Part shown: one piece after another, positions 1 to 8,622 of the stretch
How the letters are laid out: each line of letters starts with the position of its first letter
Position numbering within the stretch: the stretch's first letter is position 1
NCBI GenBank assembly: GCA_013362195.1
Contig: JABFWM010000236.1
Coordinates: 1 to 8,622 of the forward strand
Origin: Acidobacteriota bacterium
GTDB taxonomy: Bacteria; Acidobacteriota; Vicinamibacteria; Vicinamibacterales; 2-12-FULL-66-21
DNA length: 8,622 bases
Direction of reading: 5' to 3'
The notes under the pieces: generated by a model
The model's input: the letters and a program-made list of their open reading frames with translations, nothing else
What the model was told of the DNA's origin: nothing
Database searches by the model: none
Translations under genes and position numbers: made by a program

Positions 1-281
1 GCGATAAACGGCGCGCTGCAGCGTTTCAACATCTACCATGACCCGCGATCCTCGCAACAATAAATGCGATGAGCCCGGCTGCTTGTTCTTCTCGAACGCC
101 GTCTGGTCGTCGAATCGCAAATCGACGACCTGCCCGGACTTGTGCCGCACGCGGAACTCCGTGCCACTCATTGACACGACGGCGCCCCGCAGCTGCCACA
201 CGTACGGGTACGTCCGTGCTCGGTGCGCACATCCCGACACCAGCGCGACGGCTATCGGGAGCACGGCCAGAAACGGGTGTT

Positions 282-285
<4 letters not shown>
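1..285 (-). CDS. Small lipoprotein, fourth gene of the metal-efflux operon (3' end cut off by window edge)
   Basis: Ninety-five codons are visible and the C-terminus lies beyond the left edge. The start is GTG at 285-283, overlapping the pump gene's TGA as GTGA. A GAGGAGGT Shine-Dalgarno (291-298) sits inside the end of the pump gene, so translation is probably coupled. The N-terminus MKHPFLAVLPIAVALVSGC is a lipoprotein signal peptide with lipobox VSGC (lipidated Cys19), so the mature protein should be membrane-anchored. Residues 30-90 read as short beta strands: GAVVS at 34-38, FRVRHKSGQVVDLRF at 44-58, then LLLRGSRVMVDVE at 75-87. That rhythm resembles small OB-like domains such as DUF5666. 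A position after an RND pump is where a CusF-like metallochaperone might sit, but the CusF Met/Trp copper motif is absent and the visible part has no Cys cluster or His-rich patch. The function is unknown; the reading frame and lipoprotein call are solid. Confidence 0.75.
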
Positions 286-3355
<3,070 letters not shown>

Positions 3356-3359
<4 letters not shown>

Positions 3360-4558
3360 TGCGGTGAGGCGTCCGATTCGAGCTGTCGGAGCAGCAGCAC
3401 GCCGTCGCTGACCACGCGTTCACCGGCCTGCGCTCCACGAACGACCCGGAGCCGGTCGGATCCGCTGGTGACGGTTTCAAGCTCCCTCCTGGCAAATTCC
3501 TGCGAGCCGGTCTGCACATACGCGAACGTGCGGCCGTTCTCGACGAAGACGGCGGTGGCTGGCACGGTCAACGAGTTGGCGCCGTCGCTCAGATACAGAT
3601 TGATCGACGCAAACATCCCCGGCTTCAGTCGTCCACCGGGATTCGTGACCAGGAACCGCACCTTCGCGGTTCGTGTCTGCGGATCGACGACCGAGGCGAT
3701 GCGTGACACCTGCGCGCTGAACCGATCGCTCGGGTACGCCGCGGTGGTGACGTCCGCTTTCTGGCCGATCGAGATATGCCGCAGATCGCGCTCGAAGACA
3801 TCGCCCTGCACCCAGACGTTCGAGAGGTCCGCGATGGTGACGAGCGGCGACGCCTCGGGACCGACGAACTGGCCGTTGGTGACGTTCCGTTCGATGACCG
3901 TGCCGGCAATCGGCGTGCGCACGGGGACCCGTGGCTGCACGCGGTTCGGGTCTTCCTCGCTGTTGGGATCCAGCCCGAGCACCTGCAGGTTTTCCTCGGT
4001 CTGCATCACCCTTGAACGGGCCTTCGCGAGCTCGCTCTCCGACTGCTCCAGGGCGATGCGGGAGGCCGCCTGATGCTCGAACAGGTCCTTGGTCATCGCG
4101 TGCGTCTTTTCCGCGAGCTCGAGGTCCTTGTGGCTGGACTGGTGCTCGGCAACGGCCGCCGCGACTTCGCGGCTGCTCAGGACGAAGAGCACATCGTTCT
4201 GATGGACGCCGTCGCCGACGTTGATTCTGAGGTCCTGGACCTGGCCTGAGACGGGCGGCAGCAGCTTCGCCATCCGGTCGGCGTTGAACTCCACCGTTCC
4301 CGTCGCCTTGATCGCATTCGTCGGCGCGTGCGTGGAGAGCTCTTCGATCCGGATCTGTTTCACCTGGGTTGGATCGAGGCGCACGCGCCCATGGAGGGCC
4401 GCGGGCTGCGGATCGCGCGGGGACGTTGCCGCGGCGGTCTCGGTTGTCGGACCCCCGTCGCGACACGCCGCCAGCGTGATGGCGAGCAACGCTGCCGTCA
4501 GCACGTGTCCGACGGACCACACCGATCGTCTGAGCCGCATGAGCGCTCCTGATGTCAT
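3356..4558 (-). CDS. Periplasmic adaptor (membrane fusion protein) of RND metal efflux, CzcB/CusB-like lipoprotein
   Basis: This 400-residue HlyD-family adaptor bridges the RND pump and the TolC-type channel. The N-terminus has a basic start, a hydrophobic stretch and a lipobox ending LAAC (Cys32), so it is probably lipid-anchored. A barrel-sandwich half follows (PPVSGQVQDLRINVGDGV, 101-118), then an alpha-helical hairpin (about 130-193), the second lipoyl half (VRTPIAGTVIERNVTNGQ, 213-230), a beta-barrel (about 245-325, with the family motif LKPGMFASI at 311-319) and a membrane-proximal domain. No His- or Met-rich metal-binding tail is visible, unlike some CzcB/CusB proteins. The start at 4558 overlaps the upstream stop as ATGA and has a GGAG 8 nt upstream. 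An in-frame ATG at 4540 has AGGAG (4546-4550) at 5 nt and would give a cleaner signal peptide beginning MRLRRS (394 residues). Either is possible. The stop overlaps the pump start. Confidence 0.93.
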
Positions 4559-5835
4559 GGAAGGGTCTCCAGTCCAACGGCCAGCGCCAGCCTGGCCTGC
4601 GCACGACGATAGGCGGCCTGCGCGGAGTAATATCGGTCCATCGTGTCGTTGTAGGCGCGCTGGGCGTCGAGGACGTCCAGCAGGGAGGTGGCGCCGGCCT
4701 GATACATGTAGGTCGTGCCGGCCCGCGCGTCGGTGGTCGGCTCCAGCAGATCGCGCTCGATCTCGGTGAGCAGCTGGCGCGACGAGTCGAACTCCTCATA
4801 CGCGGTGGCGACCTCACCCGCGAGATCGGTCTCGAGTGCGTTCAGCGATCGCCTGGCCTTTTCGCCTTCGGATTCGGCGCGGATGATTTCGCCTTGATTG
4901 CGGTTGAAGACGGGCAGCGGCACGCTGAAGAAGAGGCCCAGCAGGTTGCCCCGCCCGTTGACGCCCTGCTGGCGCCGGTACTCGGCGCCAAGTACGTAGT
5001 CGACTTTGCCCTGCGCGATTTGCAGTCGAAGATCCGCTTGCGTCCGCGCGTGCTCACGCTGCGCCGCCAGCACGTCGGGGCGCCGCTGCCGCGCCGTGGC
5101 CTGCAAGGCGGCAAGGTCCGGACTGGCGATGGTTGGCGTCACACCAAGCCGATCGTCGATGTCGATCGCTTCGTCACCGGGCTTGCGGCCCAGCAAGGGC
5201 AGGAGTTTCAACCGGGCCTGGGTGAGCGCGAGCTGCGCGGTCCGGACGTTGCCGCGATACTGCAGCATGGCGACGCGGGAGCGCGAGACTTCGAGCGCCG
5301 GAATCGCGCCGCTCGTCAGCCGGCGCTCGTTGAGCTGAAGCAGCCGCTCCAACGCCTGCAGATTGTCCTCGGCCAGCTGCAGCTTGGCCTTGGCTTCGAG
5401 CACGTCGACGCTCGCGAGCATCACATCGAGCTTCAGCCGCCTGACCGCGTCCGCGAACTGCGCTTCGGCGAGACCCTTTGCCTGGTCGGCCACCTCCGTG
5501 CGCAGCTCACGCTTGTGTGCGCGCTCGATCGGCATGTCGATGCGGACCGCGTACTGCGGCGGGCCGGCGCCGTTGATCTCGTCGAAGCCGGTGCCAAGCA
5601 GGTCGAGGCTGTCGGCGCTTCCCGAAAGCACCGGGTTCGGGCGCAGCCGCGCGGTGATCAGACCTGCCTCCGCCACCGAAAGACTGGCCTGCTCGGCGAG
5701 CAGCGTCAGGTTCCGCTGAACGGCTTCGTCGATCGCGCCCTGGATCGTCAGCGTCCGGACCGGCGCCTGAGCGAAGACGCGATCGGACGCCAGACACGAG
5801 ACGGCTATCGTGATGATGAACGCGCACACTTTCAT
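4555..5835 (-). CDS. TolC-family outer-membrane efflux protein (CzcC-like)
   Basis: At 426 residues this matches outer-membrane channel subunits of tripartite pumps, which trimerise into a barrel plus periplasmic tunnel. The ATG at 5835 is preferred because it gives a clean signal peptide, MKVCAFIITIAVSCLASDRV followed by FA, with likely cleavage before QAP. A GTG at 5859 would add eight hydrophilic residues in front. The body shows the two tandem outer-membrane-factor halves. The first begins with LTIQGAIDEAVQRN (29-42) and contains the TARLRPNPVLSGSAD block (61-75). The second begins at RQRRPDVLAAQ (249-259) and contains LFFSVPLPVFNRNQGEI (301-317). Near the C-terminus YQAGATSLLDVLDAQRAYND (378-397) is the typical family closing motif. 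It is the first gene of the four-gene operon and its TGA overlaps the adaptor's ATG. It lies 127 bp downstream of the FG-GAP gene, in the same direction. Confidence 0.93.
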   Translation of the reverse strand: MKVCAFIITIAVSCLASDRVFAQAPVRTLTIQGAIDEAVQRNLTLLAEQASLSVAEAGLITARLRPNPVLSGSADSLDLLGTGFDEINGAGPPQYAVRIDMPIERAHKRELRTEVADQAKGLAEAQFADAVRRLKLDVMLASVDVLEAKAKLQLAEDNLQALERLLQLNERRLTSGAIPALEVSRSRVAMLQYRGNVRTAQLALTQARLKLLPLLGRKPGDEAIDIDDRLGVTPTIASPDLAALQATARQRRPDVLAAQREHARTQADLRLQIAQGKVDYVLGAEYRRQQGVNGRGNLLGLFFSVPLPVFNRNQGEIIRAESEGEKARRSLNALETDLAGEVATAYEEFDSSRQLLTEIERDLLEPTTDARAGTTYMYQAGATSLLDVLDAQRAYNDTMDRYYSAQAAYRRAQARLALAVGLETLP

Positions 5836-5893
5836 AGACGAACGACTCCGCGGGCACACCGAGGCACCACACCGACGGCCTCGTACACGGAAA

Positions 5894-5960
5894 CCGACGT
5901 CCTAACGGCCTATACGACGGACGACGAGACGCTTGACGAGTGAGACTGGTCCGACGTCGG
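5894..5960. repeat. Paired GACGTC-centred repeats in the gap before the efflux operon
   Basis: The octamer CCGACGTC occurs at 5894-5901 and again at 5951-5958, where it extends to the perfect 10-bp palindrome CCGACGTCGG (5951-5960). Both copies lie in the 127-bp gap upstream of the TolC gene, in the same orientation, with starts 57 bp apart. An additional inverted pair, GTCCTAAC (5899-5906) and GTTAGGAC (5962-5969), overlaps the ends. They could be binding sites for an unseen regulator or a structured mRNA leader. In GC-rich DNA chance occurrence cannot be excluded. Confidence 0.35.
5909..5914 (-). promoter_or_regulatory. Possible -10 element ahead of the efflux operon
   Basis: Read on the minus strand, the hexamer is TATAGG, a four-of-six match to TATAAT. 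It is AT-richer than the surrounding GC-rich 127-bp gap between the FG-GAP gene and the TolC gene. The hexamer 17 nt upstream (5932-5937, GTCAAG) is a poor -35. Metal-efflux promoters often rely on a regulator rather than a good -35, but that is inference. A start here would give a leader of roughly 65 nt. This is weak evidence only. Confidence 0.2.
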
Positions 5961-5962
5961 GG

Positions 5963-6742
5963 TTAGGACAACGCGTCGAGAGGGACGGCAGGCGGGGCGC
6001 GCGGGGATGTTCGAGAGGAAGGGTCAACCGATCGGGCGGAACGCGTCTGCGAAGCAACCAGTCGATATGTCGTCTCGACGGGAGGTGCTCGAAGCACGAC
6101 GCAGCGGGAACTGTCGACGCGACGAGGCGAGACGTCGACGGCTGCAAAATGGAACAGGGAATCGGCGAGGTCGAGGGACTGTAACGGTACGACGGCGGCG
6201 GGCACCTGGCGAACGTCGCCGGCGGTGAAGTTTCCCTGGCCGTCATTCAACCAGATGCCGACGGTCTCGCCGGAGAACGGCGTGGCGACGATGATGTCCA
6301 GGTCGTGGTCGCTGTCCACGTCGGCGGCGCGGATCGTGACCGCTTCGTGGATCGATTCGAACCTGACGTCGCGCCGGGCCGCTCCGGAAATGGCAAATTC
6401 GAGGCGGTAGGCGTACTGGCTGGTGCGCCGCCCGATGTGATCCGCCACGGCGACATCCGGCTCGCCATCGGTATTGAAGTCCCCGACCACCGTCGACCAG
6501 CTGAAGGGCCTGGCCGCGTCGCCAAGCCTGAAGAGCGGGCCGGAATTTGCGCGTGCCGTGTCGATGCCATCATTCGACGACGCGGCGACGTCGGCGCCGC
6601 GCGATGTGGCCGAGAGCCGCCCCCGGGTGACGGGCACGAACACGACCATCGCGAAGCACAGGCAGACGAGCAGAGCGCGTGGCGCCAATTGCCCCGCAGC
6701 CGCGACCAGTGCGCGCGCGTCGCCGGTACTTGGTGACCTCAT
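5963..6742 (-). CDS. Exported protein with two FG-GAP/VCBS repeats and an RAPP-containing tail
   Basis: This 259-residue protein has a hydrophobic segment at about 23-38 (signal peptide or signal anchor), so the rest should lie outside the inner membrane. Two FG-GAP-type repeats follow, each with a calcium-binding acidic loop. The first is DFNTDGEPD (88-96; D88, N90, D92, D96). The second is DVDSDHDLD (141-149; D141, D143, D145, D149), followed by VGIWLNDGQGNF (161-172). FG-GAP repeats normally build seven-bladed propellers, so two are too few for a complete fold in one chain. Residues from about 185 onward show no repeat; they are Arg/Ser/Pro-rich and contain RAPP twice (218-221 and 248-251), with weaker GC preference at third codon positions. 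The ATG at 6742 has no clear Shine-Dalgarno. The gene precedes the efflux operon in the same orientation, so a link is possible but unproven. The function is unknown. Confidence 0.7.
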   Translation of the reverse strand: MRSPSTGDARALVAAAGQLAPRALLVCLCFAMVVFVPVTRGRLSATSRGADVAASSNDGIDTARANSGPLFRLGDAARPFSWSTVVGDFNTDGEPDVAVADHIGRRTSQYAYRLEFAISGAARRDVRFESIHEAVTIRAADVDSDHDLDIIVATPFSGETVGIWLNDGQGNFTAGDVRQVPAAVVPLQSLDLADSLFHFAAVDVSPRRVDSSRCVVLRAPPVETTYRLVASQTRSARSVDPSSRTSPRAPPAVPLDALS

Positions 6743-6832
6743 AGGATCAGATGGACATCCGTATCATGCAACACGCGTCAAGGGCCGCCAGCTTCTGTCT
6801 CCCTCGATCGTGTCGCCGCTCGCCCTGAGCGC

Positions 6833-7108
6833 TCAACCCGCCTTCGAGACCGGCGCCTCGCCGGCCGCGGCGGCGGCAGTATCGGCGGTGGTGTGAGCCG
6901 TCTGCGTGCGACGCTCCTCGGCCGATCGCTGCTCGTCGGCGTGAATCTCCTCTTCCAGCGTCTGTTGCAGATCGTTCGTGGCTCGCTTGAATTCGGCGAT
7001 CGCCTTGCCCAGAGATCGGCCCAGTTCCGGGAGCTTTCGTGGACCGAACACCACGAGCGCGATGGCGAAGATGACGATCAGCTCGGGCATGCCGACAGAA
7101 CCTAACAT
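6833..7108 (-). CDS. tatA: Sec-independent protein translocase subunit TatA
   Basis: This 91-residue protein forms the pore-forming or membrane-weakening component of the twin-arginine pathway, which exports folded proteins across the inner membrane. It has a very short N-terminus (MLGSVGMPEL), one transmembrane helix at about 9-21, the hinge FGPRKLP (21-27), and an amphipathic helix with the conserved ELGRSLGKAIAEFKRA block (28-43). A charged, Glu/Arg-rich tail ends in an Ala-rich stretch. FGPRKLP with F-K in the amphipathic helix is diagnostic of TatA/TatE. The ATG at 7108 is chosen because AGGAG (7116-7120) lies 7 nt upstream and because the family starts just before the helix. It appears to be a single-gene unit: tatB and tatC are not here, its promoter lies just upstream, and the next gene begins 90 bp downstream. 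In some bacteria one TatA-type protein serves as both TatA and TatB; the sequence does not settle that. Confidence 0.93.
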   Translation of the reverse strand: MLGSVGMPELIVIFAIALVVFGPRKLPELGRSLGKAIAEFKRATNDLQQTLEEEIHADEQRSAEERRTQTAHTTADTAAAAAGEAPVSKAG

Positions 7109-7127
7109 TTGGTTGCTCCTGCGATCG

Positions 7128-7155
7128 AGTGTAGCACCGAGCAGGACCGACACAA
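7128..7155 (-). promoter_or_regulatory. Putative sigma-70-type promoter of tatA
   Basis: On the minus strand the -10 is TACACT (7128-7133), preceded by TG and one base, giving the extended form TGCTACACT. The -35 is TTGTGT (7150-7155) and the spacer is 16 nt. Transcription would start a few bases before the AGGAG ribosome-binding site (7116-7120), giving a leader of about 15-20 nt. The -35 is only moderate; the extended -10 and position make it plausible. Confidence 0.5.
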
Positions 7156-7275
7156 GCCCGCTCAAACCCAAAAAGGACGTCAGGCGTGAACGACAGCGTC
7201 CGGGCCCGCGGTGCCGCATCGGTGCTGCCCTCCTCCACAGTTCCGCCGTCTGGGGTGGGCGTGTGGTGACGTTAG

Positions 7276-7293
7276 GTCGCGAGATGTCGCGAC
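7276..7293 (-). terminator. Hairpin just after the FAH-family gene, possible terminator without a U-tract
   Basis: A perfect 7-bp inverted repeat, GTCGCGA and TCGCGAC, encloses a 4-nt loop. It ends one base beyond the TAA stop of the FAH-family gene. No T-run follows on the minus strand, so it is not a classic intrinsic terminator. It could end transcription weakly or protect the mRNA 3' end. The heptamer GACGTTA occurs as a direct repeat at 7268-7274 and 7291-7297, flanking and slightly overlapping the hairpin. Confidence 0.4.
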
Positions 7294-7294
7294 G

Positions 7295-8305
7295 TTATCC
7301 CGCGATGGGCACCACGCTGATCGGCGCCGCACCGCCGCGGAGCACGCGCAACGGATTGCGCAACGCGCGGCCGAAGCCCTCGAACGACACGGTCATGACG
7401 TCGCCGTCGGCGAGCCGGATCCCGTCGCCGCAACTGAGCGCGCACGCGCCGAAGTAGTGCACGTGGACGTCGGCCGGGCGGCGGTGCGCGTCGAACTTGA
7501 AGTGATGGTGCTCGATGTTGCGCAGGTTGTGGCACATCTCCTCTTCGCCGGTGGCGATCGCCTTCGACCAGAGGACGCGGCCGCCCCGCTCGATGGTCAC
7601 GCGGCCCGGCACCGACTGGAACGCGAGATCGATCGCCAGCTCGGGCCCGAGCGCGCAGGTGCGGAGCTTCGAGCCCGCGAGGTTCAGGTAATTGCGCCGC
7701 TCGAAGACGTGATCGGAGAACTCGTTGCCAATCGCCATGCCGATTCGCCGTGGCGTGCCGCCGGCATCGATGACGTACACGCCGGCGACCTCCGCCTCTT
7801 CGCCGCCGTCTTCCGCGAAGGACGGGACGTCGAGCGGTTCGCCGTGCGCGCGCAGCGTGGTGCCCGTCCCCTTGTAGAACCACTCGGGCGCCGCGCCGAT
7901 TGCGCCGGGCGCGGGTCGGCCGCCGGCCAGTCCGAGGCGGAACATCTTCATGCTGTCGGTCAGCTCCGACTCGCTGGCCTCGTGCATGCGCTGGCGCTCG
8001 GCCGCGCTTCCCAGATGGGTCAGTCCCGTCCCCGACACGAGACACCGGGACGGCTCCTCCGGATGATCGATCGGCGGCAGGAGCCGCCAGTCGGATTGAC
8101 CCGCGTAAATCGCGGCGTAGGGCAGCCGCTCGCGCGTCGCCTTCTTCGCCGCGAGCGCGGGGAGCGCGATGCGCGAGTCCACCGCTTCCTGCGCCAGTTC
8201 CAGGACCGACGACACGCCGTCGAGTACGCGCAGGTGCGGCTCGTCGACCAGCGCCACGGCGCGCGACGCGGCGGTCCGGAGCTGCACGAGTCGAGCGGCA
8301 GACAT
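7295..8305 (-). CDS. FAH-family enzyme of the AraD1/GguC type (sugar-acid catabolism)
   Basis: This 336-residue protein resembles GguC and AraD1, an FAH-fold group that includes 2-dehydro-3-deoxy-L-arabinonate dehydratases acting on 2-keto-3-deoxy sugar acids. The C-terminal two thirds carry the fold: EWFYKGTGTTLRAHGEPLDV (141-160, with the FAH-type active-site lysine probably at K145), the metal-binding E-x-E at E170/E172, IGMAIGNEFSDHVFERRNYL (188-207, third metal ligand probably D198), SKLRTCALGPEL (212-223), and a closing GDGIRLADGDVMTVSFEG (293-310). The N-terminal 120 residues are more variable, as is usual in the group. The ATG at 8305 has no Shine-Dalgarno and only 34 bp separate it from the divergent transporter start, so the message may be nearly leaderless. 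Adjacency to a hexuronate-type transporter supports a sugar-acid role. The exact substrate is unknown, and other FAH-fold activities (2-keto acid hydratase or hydrolase) are possible. Confidence 0.87.
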   Translation of the reverse strand: MSAARLVQLRTAASRAVALVDEPHLRVLDGVSSVLELAQEAVDSRIALPALAAKKATRERLPYAAIYAGQSDWRLLPPIDHPEEPSRCLVSGTGLTHLGSAAERQRMHEASESELTDSMKMFRLGLAGGRPAPGAIGAAPEWFYKGTGTTLRAHGEPLDVPSFAEDGGEEAEVAGVYVIDAGGTPRRIGMAIGNEFSDHVFERRNYLNLAGSKLRTCALGPELAIDLAFQSVPGRVTIERGGRVLWSKAIATGEEEMCHNLRNIEHHHFKFDAHRRPADVHVHYFGACALSCGDGIRLADGDVMTVSFEGFGRALRNPLRVLRGGAAPISVVPIAG

Positions 8306-8310
8306 CGCGG

Positions 8311-8329
8311 ATTGATGGTATTACATCAT
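8311..8329. promoter_or_regulatory. Candidate GntR/FadR-type operator shared by two divergent genes
   Basis: The stretch ATTGATGGTATTACATCAT lies in the middle of the 34-bp gap between the FAH-family gene and the transporter. It contains the inverted repeat TGATG (8313-8317) and CATCA (8324-8328), and an odd-centred GTA-T-TAC core (8318-8324). The segment TGGTATTACAT differs at two of eleven positions from the TGGTATTACCA core of several FadR-type GntR operators. It overlaps possible -10 elements for both directions: TGTAAT on minus (8320-8325) and TATTAC on plus (8319-8324). Regulator identity is inference; no regulator gene is in the window. Confidence 0.45.
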
Positions 8330-8339
8330 CCCGGTGAGC

Positions 8340-8622
8340 ATGCCGATGCGGTGGCGCGTGGCGCTCCTCGTATCCGCGGCGATTGCGATCAGCTATCTCG
8401 ATCGCCAGTCGCTCCCCGTCGCCGTCAAGGCGATCCAGCAGGACATTCCGCTCACCAACACGCAATTCGGCGACCTGTCGTCCGCGTTCCTGCTCGCCTA
8501 CGCGCTGATGTACGCCGGCGGCGGCGTGCTCGTCGATCGTCTTGGAACGCGCGCGGGGTTTCTCGCGTTCATGACGGTCTGGTCGCTCGCCTGCGCGAGC
8601 CACGGTCTCGCCACCGGGATCG
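8340..8622 (+). CDS. MFS transporter, anion:cation symporter/hexuronate-type (N-terminal fragment, runs off window)
   Basis: The first 94 codons are visible and the frame stays open to the right edge. The protein starts MPMRWRVALLV, with TM1 at about 7-20 ending in SYLDRQSLPVA (18-28), the YLDR(Q) signature of the anion:cation symporter group that includes ExuT-like hexuronate transporters. A short loop follows, then GDLSSAFLLAYALMYAGG (44-61) as TM2. Next comes MFS motif A, GGGVLVDRLGTRAGF (60-74; D66, R67, G69, R71), then TM3. The full protein should have 12 helices and about 400-450 residues. The start is uncertain: in-frame GTG at 8334, ATG at 8340 and ATG at 8346 are all possible, and 8346 has GGTGA about 8 nt upstream. 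It is divergent from the FAH-family gene, which suggests import of a sugar acid that the neighbour helps degrade. Confidence 0.85.
   Translation, partial: MPMRWRVALLVSAAIAISYLDRQSLPVAVKAIQQDIPLTNTQFGDLSSAFLLAYALMYAGGGVLVDRLGTRAGFLAFMTVWSLACASHGLATGI

Noticed and set aside
5836..5859. GTG start at 5859 for the TolC-family protein
   Set aside because: It would put eight hydrophilic residues before a clean signal peptide that begins at the ATG at 5835.
4552..5943. Long plus-strand open frame (463 codons) opposite the TolC-family gene
   Set aside because: It is antisense to a well-recognised TolC-family gene, its product is Arg/Gln/Asp-rich with no fold signature, and long antisense open frames are expected in GC-rich coding DNA.
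5902..6246. Alternative minus-strand frame at the 3' part of the FG-GAP gene, as evidence for a frameshift
   Set aside because: Its product shows no further FG-GAP repeat or other recognisable motif, so a frameshift cannot be demonstrated; only the codon-use shift is reported.
6620..6742. Twin-arginine signal on the FG-GAP protein, suggested by the neighbouring tatA
   Set aside because: The N-terminus has no RR pair before the hydrophobic segment, so tatA adjacency does not imply it is a Tat substrate.
6740..6781. TTGACG (minus strand, 6776-6781) as a -35 box for the FG-GAP gene
   Set aside because: No acceptable -10 hexamer exists at 16-18 nt, so a promoter cannot be supported.
6817..6831. 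Short CGCTC/GAGCG hairpin at the end of tatA as a terminator
   Set aside because: Only five base pairs, overlaps the gap edge, and no T-run follows; too weak to annotate.
7109..7219. N-terminally extended tatA start at 7219, preceded by a GGAGG-like site
   Set aside because: TatA proteins begin only a few residues before the transmembrane helix; the ATG at 7108 has AGGAG at 7 nt, and a promoter lies between the two starts.
7272..8603. Minus-strand open frame (443 codons) overlapping the FAH-family gene in another frame
   Set aside because: Extremely Arg/Ala-rich product that also covers the divergent transporter start; the FAH-family frame has clear conserved motifs.

Overview
This is a GC-rich bacterial window with tightly packed genes. 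All but one of them lie on the minus strand. The gene styles fit a soil or sediment bacterium, perhaps Acidobacteriota (Vicinamibacteria-like). These include a TatA with a PEL N-terminus and a long acidic tail, a GRPEDGTDP-type heavy-metal RND pump, an FG-GAP protein, and a GguC/AraD1-type FAH-fold enzyme. That placement is inference from protein style; there is no rRNA or other marker gene here.

Region 1 (1-5835, minus strand, transcribed right to left) is a tripartite heavy-metal efflux operon. The order is TolC-family outer-membrane protein, periplasmic adaptor (membrane fusion protein), CzcA/CusA-type RND pump, and a small lipoprotein cut off by the window's left edge. Each of the three junctions is a 4-bp stop/start overlap (ATGA, ATGA, GTGA), so the four products are probably made together from one mRNA. 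The pump carries the DFG-x3-DGA-x4-EN signature of divalent-cation (Co/Zn/Cd/Ni) exporters rather than the Cu/Ag type. A 127-bp gap upstream of the TolC gene holds repeated GACGTC-centred sites and a possible promoter. No metal-responsive regulator is visible.

Region 2 (5963-6742, minus) is an exported protein with only two FG-GAP/VCBS calcium-loop repeats. Its Arg/Ser/Pro-rich tail contains two RAPP motifs and has weaker GC bias at third codon positions. It sits directly upstream of the efflux operon and is the least explained gene in the window.

Region 3 (6833-7108, minus) is a compact tatA gene with its own recognisable extended -10 promoter and a strong ribosome-binding site.

Region 4 (7295-8622) looks like sugar-acid catabolism. 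An FAH-fold enzyme of the AraD1/GguC type (minus) diverges from a truncated MFS transporter resembling hexuronate/anion:cation symporters (plus). The two starts are only 34 bp apart, and that gap is largely filled by a dyad resembling operators of FadR-type GntR regulators.

I found no tRNA, rRNA, CRISPR array, insertion sequence or phage gene. Most of the window is conventional. The leads worth following are the two-repeat FG-GAP protein, the unidentified coupled lipoprotein, and the shared operator in the 34-bp divergent gap.
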